Shown here: piece by piece, positions 36,288 through 45,414 of the stretch
How the letters are laid out: the number at the start of each line of letters is the position of its first letter
Position numbering within the stretch: the stretch's first letter is position 1
The notes under the pieces: model-generated
Seen by the model: only the letters and a program-made list of their open reading frames with translations
Databases searched by the model: none
Told to the model about the DNA's origin: nothing
Position numbers and translations under genes: made by a program
DNA from: Bacteroidota bacterium
GTDB taxonomy: Bacteria; Bacteroidota; Ignavibacteria; Ignavibacteriales; Ignavibacteriaceae
DNA: 64,000 bases
NCBI GenBank assembly: GCA_020161395.1
Contig: JAIUOE010000013.1
Coordinates: 29,728 to 93,727, forward strand
Direction of reading: 5' to 3'

Positions 36288-39200
36288 TCAGACAAAGCAT
36301 TTCTCTGAATTAAAACTGAACCTGCAGTCAGGGCAATGACTTGTATTTTTTTGAAATCCGTTTGAATTTATTGCCGTCCTGAGAGTCCCGACAAATTCCC
36401 GAATCCTTTTCCCGGTTATGTTGATCTCATTTTTATTAACGGTCAGCGGATCGAAAAATTCTGGATTGCCAAGGAAAATCAGGCGAAGTTCAAAAAGCTC
36501 CACTTCAGGGAATATCCTTGAGCATAAAAAGGCATAATATTTTAACTGATCGACATATCTTGCAAGAGAAGCATCGGGATTTTTATCGGTCTTATAATCA
36601 ATTATTACAATTTTGTTATCTAAAATAATCAACTTATCGATAACACCCACTAAATAAAAATCGTCGACTTGAACAAAAATTTCCCGTTCATTATCGAAAT
36701 TCGTTTGATAAAATATTTCAGATGCAACACTGTTTTTGAAAAAATTCTCCAGTTTATCTGATGTAATTTTCTTTAGAGCTTCTTTTTCTGCCGAAAATTC
36801 AGGATTATCGCTCAGGAATTGATTGACAACAGATGAAACCAAATCCTTATTCAGTTCCGGTTTACCTGTTTTCGACAGGACTTCATGGACGATAGTACCG
36901 ACGGCGGCACCCAAATTTATTTCACCCGATTTTACGGCTCCATTTTCGGTATTATCGAGCACAATATCCTGTAAAAGGTCTTCTTCCACTACTTCGGGGT
37001 CTGTGTCTTCTGCAATAAAATTCGCTAAACCCGGAATCCCGGTGATACCTGAGATGTAGCTAAGATAATATTTGAAAGGGCATTGCGAAAACGACAGGAA
37101 TTTGGTTGCTGTGATTATTTCGTTGGAAAGTTTTTTCTCCAATTTATTGGGGTGCACAGAAAACTCATGCGCAGGGTGCGCTGAAATTCCCGGTTTCATA
37201 TGGACGGTTTTCGGGGCAAGGTCGGAACAAACCTTTATTCTCAAAGTTATTTGCTCGTCACTGCTCACGATCTGTCCATCTTCACCATTTCTTGCCGTTG
37301 TCAGCGTACCTGCTTCCAGGTCAAAATCCTCGCTGGGGGGGAAGGGAATATCCAATCCCTTCAACAGCATTTGGAGAAAACTGTTTTCGACAACTTTATC
37401 ATCCTTCATTGAAACAGATAGAAATAGATTATTGGCTGCCCGGGTGACAGCCACATAAAACACGCGCTTCAACTCTTCGATGTCAACCTGCTTGTCAATC
37501 AGATCAGTGAGTTTGTCGTGAAGATGAGAAATATTATCGTTAAAGATATCATCCGACTCGGATATCTTAAATTTCAAACCGAGGTCCTTATGAATGGATA
37601 CCGGTGACTTGTTCCAACTGCCTTCCAGCAGAGCAGATTCGGCACATCCAAAAATATAAACAGAGTTAAATTCAAGACCCTTCGACTGATGGATTGTCAT
37701 GATCTTGACTGTATCGATCTCACCGGAAAGGGGAGCCTGACTTTCTTTCTCTATCTCTTTCATCAGTCTTTGAAGTATCGATTTGTAGTCGTAGATGGAA
37801 TTAAATGAACTGTTCTCGAACTCGACTGCCTGAGAAAGAAGTTTGTTTATATTTGCCAGAATCTGGTTGCCGTTTGGTCTTTTACTTATAATTGCGAGAT
37901 AGGGAGTATTTGACAATACATGATCAATGATTTTATGCGGTTTTGATCCCTGAGAGAATTCAAGAAGAGAGGTCAGTGTATCATGAGCAACGGTTAACCT
38001 GTTGTTTGTCTCTCTTTTAATGAATCCAAGCTTTTCAAAAGCAGTATTTCCTTCAGATTGAGAGATAAAAAGAATATCTTCATCGGAAATTGAGAAGAAG
38101 GGACTTCGTAACAAAGAATAGAGATTGAAATCATTCCCGGGATCCGTCAGGAAGTTGAAGATCATCGAAATATCCTCGACCACTTTCTGTTGATAGAACT
38201 TTTTACCTCCCATCAATTCATATGGCACTCCCGCCTCTGTCAGCGCCTCCTCCAGAAACTCAAAATAACTCGACTTTCGTGCAAGTATCGCGACTGTCAG
38301 CTTCTCCTTAAGGCTTTTGTTCAATTCGGAAATATGAGCAAAATGTTTTGAAAGATGTGCCGCAAGCATGCGGGCTTCTGCCTGACGGGTCTGTTTGATG
38401 TTCACGCTATTATTTTTACCGGATGAAGCGGGGTTGGTTTGACCGCCATCATCGGTTGATATACAGCTGTTCTTTGACATGTCGGTTAGAAGCAGAGTAA
38501 TCTCGCTCTCCTTGTAGTCTTTATTCAGATCAAAAAATACAGTCTGATCATAGTCAACCGCATTAAGAAGCTTTCTTTTTTTTGTAAACTGTTCTGCTGT
38601 TCCGTCCAGCCTTTCATTTCTGTCGAAGAAAACACGGGGGAATATTTTGTTCACGAAAGCTGTTAATTCTCTTGTCAGTCTAAAGGTGTGTTCCAATACT
38701 ACCGATTCACCGGAGTTTGATACGATTTTCTCTTTTGTCCTGTCAAATACAGTGAGATCCGCATCCCTGAAACCATAGATGCTCTGTTTTTTATCGCCAA
38801 CTACATAGAGGTTCCCGGTAGAGAGGTCTCCCAACAGAGGAATAAAGATATCGAACTGAAGATCGTTGGTATCCTGGTACTCATCAATCATCATGAATTT
38901 ATACCTGCCTTGTATGGCTTTTCTCACCGAATCTTTTCTCAAAAGTTCCGATGTGAGAATCAACAAATCCTCAAAGTCAATTGCATTCAGATCTTTTTTC
39001 TTTTTGTTCAGAAGTTCGAGAGTAATTTTGTAAAACCTGATAAAAAGAAACGAATACTCGGAATAAATCGTGAGGTGAGGATAGCTTTTTTCAAAAGGGA
39101 TTTTATTCTTTAATCCGAAAAGATTCCAAAAATAGCGGCAGTTATCTTGTATCGCAGCGAGTTTTTCGGGATCCGCAAGTGATTTCAAATTTTTATTTAA

Positions 39201-40049
39201 GTAACCCTGAAATTTGATATTGCCCTTATCCCCAATAAAAATATTCAAAATCTGTGTAATAGTCTCAAATTTCACAATATTATCTGTCGTTGCATGAAAT
39301 TGCGAAAGCAAATCAGAAATTGTATTCGCAACATCATTCTTTCCTTTGGAAGCTACGATGTCGTTAATGTAGCTAATATCCCCAACCATTTTGTCAAGAG
39401 TGGGGAAGAGAACAGCTATATAATTGTTAATGGTTTCAACTGATCTTTTAAATATTGCTTTTGATGAAATTTCCCCGTCCAATCCATCGAGCCATGATTC
39501 CACCCTTTTTCTTTCCTTAACCATCTTTCTTAATGCCGATTTGAATCCGGAGGTCCCTCTTAGAAGTCTGATGAGTTTTTTGATTCCGGGACTGAGCTCT
39601 TCATCTGCGAGAGACCGGGAAATTATTTCGTCTGTAGTTTCTTTTATCAGATTGTCGGATGATTGATCATCGAGAAGTTTGAATGATGGATCGAGACCTA
39701 CTTCCAGAGGATATTCTTTAAGGAGACTTGAGCAGAATGAGTGGAAAGTTGAAATATTGGAATTAACCAGGTCTTTGATCAACCCGTTTAATTTGATTTT
39801 CTCATTGTCGTCTTTGGAATCGTTGTATTTTTCTACCAGTTGTTCTCTGATCTTGGAATAAAGTTCCGAGGCGGCCTTATCCGTAAATGAAATGGCTGCT
39901 ATTTCGTTTACTCTGATGTTTTTGTTCAGGAGTGCATCAATATATCTTCCGGAGAGTACTTTCGTTTTACCGGAACCGGCATTGGCTGTGACCAGAATAT
40001 GATTGGAAAGACCTGAAGCCTGCTGTTGTTTTGGAGTGAGTTTTGCCAT
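36288..40049 (-). CDS. AddA-like UvrD-family helicase-nuclease with Fe-S type C-terminus
   Basis: This is a 1253-residue protein with a superfamily 1 helicase core: TANAGSGKTKVL (Walker A, about 17-28), AISFTDKAASEL, STFHSFCSSLL, MMIDEYQDTND (motif II), VGDKKQSIYGFRDAD (motif III), TIHQSKGLEFNSVYIFG and YVAVTRAANNLF. The C-terminal domain is a RecB-type nuclease with VGVIDKLI and IIDYKTDK. Cys990 in SFSQCPFKYY together with Cys1239, Cys1242 and Cys1251 (C-x2-C-x8-C at the very end) matches the iron-sulphur staple of AddB and Cas4 nucleases. It should process double-strand breaks for recombination. There is no AddB partner in the window. A good AGAGG site precedes the ATG. Confidence 0.85.
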   Translation of the reverse strand: MAKLTPKQQQASGLSNHILVTANAGSGKTKVLSGRYIDALLNKNIRVNEIAAISFTDKAASELYSKIREQLVEKYNDSKDDNEKIKLNGLIKDLVNSNISTFHSFCSSLLKEYPLEVGLDPSFKLLDDQSSDNLIKETTDEIISRSLADEELSPGIKKLIRLLRGTSGFKSALRKMVKERKRVESWLDGLDGEISSKAIFKRSVETINNYIAVLFPTLDKMVGDISYINDIVASKGKNDVANTISDLLSQFHATTDNIVKFETITQILNIFIGDKGNIKFQGYLNKNLKSLADPEKLAAIQDNCRYFWNLFGLKNKIPFEKSYPHLTIYSEYSFLFIRFYKITLELLNKKKKDLNAIDFEDLLILTSELLRKDSVRKAIQGRYKFMMIDEYQDTNDLQFDIFIPLLGDLSTGNLYVVGDKKQSIYGFRDADLTVFDRTKEKIVSNSGESVVLEHTFRLTRELTAFVNKIFPRVFFDRNERLDGTAEQFTKKRKLLNAVDYDQTVFFDLNKDYKESEITLLLTDMSKNSCISTDDGGQTNPASSGKNNSVNIKQTRQAEARMLAAHLSKHFAHISELNKSLKEKLTVAILARKSSYFEFLEEALTEAGVPYELMGGKKFYQQKVVEDISMIFNFLTDPGNDFNLYSLLRSPFFSISDEDILFISQSEGNTAFEKLGFIKRETNNRLTVAHDTLTSLLEFSQGSKPHKIIDHVLSNTPYLAIISKRPNGNQILANINKLLSQAVEFENSSFNSIYDYKSILQRLMKEIEKESQAPLSGEIDTVKIMTIHQSKGLEFNSVYIFGCAESALLEGSWNKSPVSIHKDLGLKFKISESDDIFNDNISHLHDKLTDLIDKQVDIEELKRVFYVAVTRAANNLFLSVSMKDDKVVENSFLQMLLKGLDIPFPPSEDFDLEAGTLTTARNGEDGQIVSSDEQITLRIKVCSDLAPKTVHMKPGISAHPAHEFSVHPNKLEKKLSNEIITATKFLSFSQCPFKYYLSYISGITGIPGLANFIAEDTDPEVVEEDLLQDIVLDNTENGAVKSGEINLGAAVGTIVHEVLSKTGKPELNKDLVSSVVNQFLSDNPEFSAEKEALKKITSDKLENFFKNSVASEIFYQTNFDNEREIFVQVDDFYLVGVIDKLIILDNKIVIIDYKTDKNPDASLARYVDQLKYYAFLCSRIFPEVELFELRLIFLGNPEFFDPLTVNKNEINITGKRIREFVGTLRTAINSNGFQKNTSHCPDCRFSFNSEKCFV

Positions 40050-40164
40050 CTGTTTATCCTCTGCGGTCAGTTTTAGTATAGGTTGATTTATGTCAGAATG
40101 TCAGAGCCAAATTTACGAAGCAAATTCGAAATATTGTATGCCGGTATAAAAAATAAAGAATTCG

Positions 40165-43100
40165 TCAATCATGTTTCTCCTTAAAAACGGGGAATTTCAT
40201 CTTGAAAAGGGTACCTTCATCACTTTTCAGGAGTTCGATTGATCCACCGACTGATTCCACAAACCTACGGGTCAGTTTTAGTCCCAGTCCGGTGCCTGTT
40301 ACTTTTGTGGTAAAATTGATCTCAAAAATTTTGGAAGCTGTTTCTTCGGTGATACCTTTTCCGTTATCCAGAACAGTCAATTCATATTCGTTTTCGATTT
40401 GAATCAGCTTGACCGTAACTGAGGAAGCTCCTGCCTGGATCGCATTTTTAGTCAGGTTAATCATTGATCTTTTGAAGTATGATTCGTCACCCAGGATAAA
40501 GGCATTCTCGAGTTCACTTCGAAATTCAAATCTTAACGGAGAGCCTGTGTACAGATCTTTTATTTCCAGAATAAGCGAGGAAATATTTACCGGATGCGGT
40601 TGAAAACCGGGCATTTTTGCGAAACGCGAAAACTCGGATGCCGTCTGGTTGAGTATTTCTATCTGTTTGAGAATGGAAACCAGAATTTTTTCTGTGAGTT
40701 CGGGCAGATTTGGTGCACCATCCTTATAGGCAGAAAGCAAGTGCTGCACGCTCAATTTCATAGGCGTGAGGGGATTTTTTACTTCATGTGCAACCTGCTT
40801 TGCCATCTCCTTCCAGGCAGCTTCCCGCTCGAGGAGTGCTATTTCATCCTGATTTTTTTTCAATTCATCAGTCATATAGCGAAATCCCCTGATCAACTCG
40901 CCAATTTCACCTTTATTACCTGAGGAAATGTCATAATCAAAATTTCCCAAGGCAACAGAATTGGTGGCTTTCGTCAGTTTCAAAAGGGGAGAGGAAATTC
41001 TTCCCGAAATGAAAGTAGCAAGAATGGAGGTCAGAATGATTGCGAGGGAGTAAACTCCAAAGAGAAAAACATCAAATTCAAGGAGAGTAAGTGACTGTTC
41101 GTCTCTGTCTGAGATATCGTTCACAAGAACGGTATAAATCTTCCCGTTATTTAGCCAGGAGTGGGAAAATGAGAAATATTTGTATCTGTCAAAGTGCTGT
41201 GTGAGGAAAAAGTCCTCGACAGGAACCAGTCCCGGGGAGGTTGCCGGTAACTGCAGATATCCGGGGATGAACGGTGCTTTCGCCTCATTGGGAGATATAA
41301 AAAATAATTTCCCGTCTCTGTAAATGGAGGAGGGGATGCCCGTCAGGTTAAGAGTTGTACTGCCGGGTTCAAGGGTTTGCACGATCTGTTTAACTTTTTC
41401 AGCTCTTGATTTCAGTGCGAAATATCTGTTTTTTTCATCAACAGAAGCCTGATTATCCCGGTTAAACAGGGCGAGAGCTAAAATTGGAATTGCCGACATA
41501 ATCATAAAGCTGACTGTCAACTGAAATCTGAACCTGAAGAAAAGTTCGTAAATCTTCCTGAATCTCACCATCGCGACGACAAACAAAAGCAGTAGGATAA
41601 AAAGTGAGTGAAGAAAGAACAATTTAAAGAAATTGAAGAGAATTCTTACAGGGTCTTTATCCTTAAGTATCAACACTGTGAGACTGTTGACTTCCCCCTG
41701 ATTTGAGAGCAAATAAAAGATGCTCGCTTCCTGTCCGGAGATGGTTGTCCGGTAAAGTTCCTCGACTCTTCCGGATTTATATTTGTCCCTGATTTTTACT
41801 ATTTCTTTGTCCGGGATTTGCACAGCTCCAAAACTTCCGATCGGGGTATCGTTCACGAATTTGAAAATTGACATGCGCCTCAGATCGATGATATCATTTA
41901 CAGGATTGGTTTCAGGACGCATAAAGAGGGGGATTCCGGCACCCGGTACATGGAAATCCCGTTTCAATATTGTTACGACGGCAAAATATTTTGTGGAATC
42001 GCTTTCTGCGAAAGGAATGGCGCCCGTAATCAGTTTTCCTTCGCTTACAGATGAGTCCCGAATGGCAATATCTGTCAGGGAAGTATCCGGTGCGTCATTA
42101 AATTCGTTGAGTGAGGGAATTCCGAAGGGAGAGAAAATATCTTTTTGTGTGGCTCCCTTATAGATTGAGATTTTGCACGGGTACACTTCGCCATTTAGAA
42201 TGCTGCCCGACCAGACTCTAAAAGCCATTCCCGTCAGGGTTGCCTCATTGTCTTGAGGTGATACATTCATTCGCAAGACAACGGAAAGGGATTGCTGTAC
42301 TAAAAATCGCATAAAAGTGTCAGTGGGTCTGTTGATCTCCAACGCAATTTTCTTCAGTGAATCCTTTTCAAGGTCTTCGTTGAACTTGCTCAATAAAATT
42401 ATGGAGGAGGTGGAGGATATCAATGCGATGACAATAAAAGCGGATACCAGAGCGTTTTGTTTTTCGAGGACAAAATAGACTGCAACCAGCAACAGCAGGG
42501 AAATAAGAAGCGCCGGGAGTGGCAGGATCATCTCCTTTTCGAACACCGCAAAATAAAGCAGTCCGGGGAGAATAGAAACAACAACTGCAATTACCTTGAG
42601 TACCGGCAAAAGAATGGTACGCTTTGATGCGAATTTCAATCTGTTAAGTGACAGATGAAGGGAATTTATCGCTGAAGCAATGAACATTACAGTCAGAGAA
42701 ATGAGAGTAAAAGATGCCATCAGAATACTGATGTTCATGAGTATAGCATCTTTTCCCGGCAGAATCGAGTCACCCAGAAAGTAGCGAAGGGAGCTGTCAT
42801 ATACAATGCTTCGCTGAACTGCGGCGAATCCTCTCATGAGGAGAACTGAAAGGAATATTGATATAACTGCCTTTATTGCCAGTATAGACGCTTTGTTACT
42901 TTGTTTCCTGTTGTTTCGAACCGCAGCAGAAAGGAGTGTGGCGGTAAAAATTGTCCCTAAAAATGAAGTGATCAGAAGATTAACTGGAGAACCTGCGACA
43001 CCAAAACCAAAAGGAGATGAATAGTTTGCTGGGTTGTCAAAATCTTTGAGCCCGAGCAGAATTCCGGCATCGAAGTTCAGGAGAAATATTCTTAGAGACA

Positions 43101-43968
43101 AAACAACAACAAATGTGAAAAGCAATCCGGGAAATGAATATCCCGGTTTCATGGTCTCCGAGCCGGTTTTGAATTTACTTTTCGCTCCTGTAATAAAGAG
43201 ATAACAGGCATGAAACAGTAGAAGCATTGAAGCCACAAAAAGAATTATTCTGATTACTGTCAGGGACACGGATGATTTAATGCGGCTCGAATCAGAATTT
43301 TCAAGCGCAACTTCAGCCAGCGCTCTTCCATCTGGTGATGTAAGCTGAAGAATATTTTTACCCCCGGAACCTGTGATCGAAACGGTTGTTCCTGTTTTCT
43401 TTTCAAAACTTGTGAAGAAATTATCCGGATCATCGTACTGATTCTTGAGAGAATAAAATTTGTCGAGTAATGTGACAGAAACCAGAATGTAACGCGATCC
43501 CTGAAAATTTATTTCGGATGATAACGCCAGGTCAGCCCTTAAGGAATTTAAGAGGATGAGGGATCTCTCTTTTTTTAACTTAAGAAATTGTTCCTTGTCA
43601 AGTTGAGAGAGGAGAGAGAATCCTGCGACAAACCTGCCATCCAAAGAAAAAAATGCAGAGTTGGATTTATTCCGGCTTTCATCAGTTGTGAAGGCATTTA
43701 TGCCTTTCAGCGAAATTTTTTTAATCAGGTTGCTGTGGTAATTCTCCAGTGTTTTGTATTCATTGTGAAAGGCTTCAAGAAATGAATCTTTAACTTTTTG
43801 GTCGACAGCTTTATTGCCGGAGAAGTCTGTGTTTTCGGAGTGATAAAAAAGAAGAAGTATTAAAAAAAGGACTCCGGAAGCAGCAATTAATACTGTCTTC
43901 CGGAATCTGAAAAAGATACCATGAATTCCGGCACCGGTTAATTGACGGAAAGTTGAGTTATCCTCCAA
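40165..43968 (-). CDS. Very large NtrY-like multi-pass sensor histidine kinase
   Basis: This is a 1267-residue kinase. It has a first helix (about 27-46), a periplasmic region, a bundle of about eight helices (about 236-560), a second large periplasmic region (about 565-780), two helices, a third periplasmic loop (about 855-985), a last helix, then HAMP (ISSPLLKLTKATNSVALGNF), the H box AWKEMAKQVAHEVKNPLTPM with His1061, and a HATPase domain (NLTKNAIQAG, LDNGKGITEE, GTGLGLKLT). The AHEVKNPLTP form of the H box is typical of NtrY-type kinases. It is unusually large and has no response regulator next to it. The start is a TTG with GAAGG six bases before it and overlaps the DUF4783 gene by 31 bases. 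Confidence 0.85.
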   Translation of the reverse strand: MEDNSTFRQLTGAGIHGIFFRFRKTVLIAASGVLFLILLLFYHSENTDFSGNKAVDQKVKDSFLEAFHNEYKTLENYHSNLIKKISLKGINAFTTDESRNKSNSAFFSLDGRFVAGFSLLSQLDKEQFLKLKKERSLILLNSLRADLALSSEINFQGSRYILVSVTLLDKFYSLKNQYDDPDNFFTSFEKKTGTTVSITGSGGKNILQLTSPDGRALAEVALENSDSSRIKSSVSLTVIRIILFVASMLLLFHACYLFITGAKSKFKTGSETMKPGYSFPGLLFTFVVVLSLRIFLLNFDAGILLGLKDFDNPANYSSPFGFGVAGSPVNLLITSFLGTIFTATLLSAAVRNNRKQSNKASILAIKAVISIFLSVLLMRGFAAVQRSIVYDSSLRYFLGDSILPGKDAILMNISILMASFTLISLTVMFIASAINSLHLSLNRLKFASKRTILLPVLKVIAVVVSILPGLLYFAVFEKEMILPLPALLISLLLLVAVYFVLEKQNALVSAFIVIALISSTSSIILLSKFNEDLEKDSLKKIALEINRPTDTFMRFLVQQSLSVVLRMNVSPQDNEATLTGMAFRVWSGSILNGEVYPCKISIYKGATQKDIFSPFGIPSLNEFNDAPDTSLTDIAIRDSSVSEGKLITGAIPFAESDSTKYFAVVTILKRDFHVPGAGIPLFMRPETNPVNDIIDLRRMSIFKFVNDTPIGSFGAVQIPDKEIVKIRDKYKSGRVEELYRTTISGQEASIFYLLSNQGEVNSLTVLILKDKDPVRILFNFFKLFFLHSLFILLLLFVVAMVRFRKIYELFFRFRFQLTVSFMIMSAIPILALALFNRDNQASVDEKNRYFALKSRAEKVKQIVQTLEPGSTTLNLTGIPSSIYRDGKLFFISPNEAKAPFIPGYLQLPATSPGLVPVEDFFLTQHFDRYKYFSFSHSWLNNGKIYTVLVNDISDRDEQSLTLLEFDVFLFGVYSLAIILTSILATFISGRISSPLLKLTKATNSVALGNFDYDISSGNKGEIGELIRGFRYMTDELKKNQDEIALLEREAAWKEMAKQVAHEVKNPLTPMKLSVQHLLSAYKDGAPNLPELTEKILVSILKQIEILNQTASEFSRFAKMPGFQPHPVNISSLILEIKDLYTGSPLRFEFRSELENAFILGDESYFKRSMINLTKNAIQAGASSVTVKLIQIENEYELTVLDNGKGITEETASKIFEINFTTKVTGTGLGLKLTRRFVESVGGSIELLKSDEGTLFKMKFPVFKEKHD

Positions 43969-44378
43969 GAGTTACCTTCAAACGACAAGGCGATATAAAC
44001 AGTAGCACTATCTCTCTTTCCATTTTGATCGAATTTCAACCTTCCCGTAGCCACGGGGTTTCTGCTGTTACCTGTTTCAGTGAATGAAAAGGAAACAGGA
44101 ACAAAAGTTTTAAAAAAGTCTTTCAAAATATAAAAAGATTGGTTGCTGCTAAAATAGCCTGAAACGCCATTTGGAAGATTTATGTAGGAATTCTCGGATA
44201 AATATTTTGTGAAGAGTGATGCATCGCCTTTATTGATACCGGATTCGATCTCCTGCAGGACTCCTTGCGGGTTTGGAAACTTCTGCCCGGCTTTATTGTT
44301 GTCGAAGTTATAAACCTGAGCTCCCAACCCGAAGGTCAGGAGCGTCAGAAGAATTAAGGATTGAGTTAGAGTTTTCAT
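43938..44378 (-). CDS. DUF4783 exported protein
   Basis: This is a 146-residue protein with a signal peptide (about 1-20, ending LGAQ) and an NTF2-like fold typical of DUF4783, a family confined to the Bacteroidota group and of unknown function. GVLQEIESGINKGDASLFTKYL and DSATVYIALSFEGNSWRITQL are the recognisable parts. A good GGAG site precedes the ATG. The gene end overlaps the start of the histidine kinase by 31 bases, so the two are likely coupled, and it could be a periplasmic partner of the sensor. Confidence 0.72.
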   Translation of the reverse strand: MKTLTQSLILLTLLTFGLGAQVYNFDNNKAGQKFPNPQGVLQEIESGINKGDASLFTKYLSENSYINLPNGVSGYFSSNQSFYILKDFFKTFVPVSFSFTETGNSRNPVATGRLKFDQNGKRDSATVYIALSFEGNSWRITQLSVN

Positions 44379-44408
44379 TTCAGTCTCCGTGTAAGGAGTT
44401 AAGTTTAA

Positions 44409-45218
44409 TTATTGAACCCTTGCGATTGGTCTTTTGCCTTTTATTACTGATGGCTTCAGTTGCGGTTCGCCTTCTACTGTCTGATAAGCCCAGTCGAATA
44501 CTATTCTGTCTACTGATATCGATTTTACTCTGATCTTTGCATATTTGTTATCCCATAACCAGAAGACATATGTTCTGCCTGCGTACACTTTTGCGGTTTT
44601 GTCAGGAGCCCACCCGGATGAAGGGGCGAATTCGATATCGTAGATGTTATTTGTTGTTCCCATGTCTTTGATGTCTGTGTCATCGTAGACCGATAGATAA
44701 TAAACCCCGTTTACCTTTTCGAAGAAGAAGTCTGCATCCTGAGCGTTCCATGCTACAGTTCTGTATCCGGAGAAGTCATATCCTGAAGATGCAGGGAAAG
44801 CATTTGCTTCATTCAGCATTTTTCCAAAACCTTCGGGTCTTGGTACCGCGTAGGCATATTCGTAGCTCAAGTCTGATTCATTCCCGTTTATATCGTATGC
44901 AGTAACAGCGTAAAAATATTTGTCACCATTCCTTACTCCATAATCGTCATACTGATTCCCATAAACAGTTGCGATATATTCGTATCGACCGCTGAAGCTG
45001 GAGGAAGAGTAGACTCTGTAACCTTTGACATCTGATTCCGGGCTGTGATCCCAGATGACAGTAGCAACGCCGTCACCATTGAGAACTTCAACATTTTTTG
45101 GAACCGATGGAGCACGATCGTCATAATATGGATCGTTAAAGAAATCGTTTCTGAATCTGCATCCCGAGAGAAGCAGGATTGTTGTTGCTATTGCTAAAAT
45201 TAAACCAGTCTTTTTCAT
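44409..45218 (-). CDS. Lipoprotein with fibronectin type III domain
   Basis: This is a 269-residue lipoprotein. The lipobox LLLSGC is at about residues 15-20, and an FN3 domain (APSVPKNVEVLNGDGVATV to about residue 125, with YFYAVTAYDINGNES) follows. The C-terminal half (about 125-269) is beta-rich and not recognised. A longer frame begins at 45272, but the ATG at 45218 has AGAGGTGAT upstream and starts the signal peptide. It is the first gene of the long minus-strand run that goes down to 33568. Its role is unknown; FN3 lipoproteins here are probably cell-surface or periplasmic scaffolds. Confidence 0.72.
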   Translation of the reverse strand: MKKTGLILAIATTILLLSGCRFRNDFFNDPYYDDRAPSVPKNVEVLNGDGVATVIWDHSPESDVKGYRVYSSSSFSGRYEYIATVYGNQYDDYGVRNGDKYFYAVTAYDINGNESDLSYEYAYAVPRPEGFGKMLNEANAFPASSGYDFSGYRTVAWNAQDADFFFEKVNGVYYLSVYDDTDIKDMGTTNNIYDIEFAPSSGWAPDKTAKVYAGRTYVFWLWDNKYAKIRVKSISVDRIVFDWAYQTVEGEPQLKPSVIKGKRPIARVQ

Positions 45219-45378
45219 GGTATCACCTCTTGTTAAAATGTTTCTGCACTTATGGAACAACAACCGTGCCAAAACGATAATTGCTTTTTCAGGCGGTATT
45301 AAAGGGGATTGAGTCAGTTGGTTGTTTACAAAATTGAACAGATGTATAAAAAAGAGGAGAATTATTGCACAAGAGGAG

Positions 45379-45405
45379 GGGGAGACAGCATAAATCAGTC
45401 TCCCC
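45379..45405 (-). terminator. Hairpin after pyrC without a T tract
   Basis: GGGGAGAC and GTCTCCCC form an 8-bp stem with an 11-base loop, 10 bases after the pyrC stop. On the minus strand the following bases are CTCCTCTTGTG, so it lacks a T run and may protect the 3' end rather than terminate. The gap from here to 45218 has no other clear element. Confidence 0.55.
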
Positions 45406-45414
45406 GTAAAGAAT

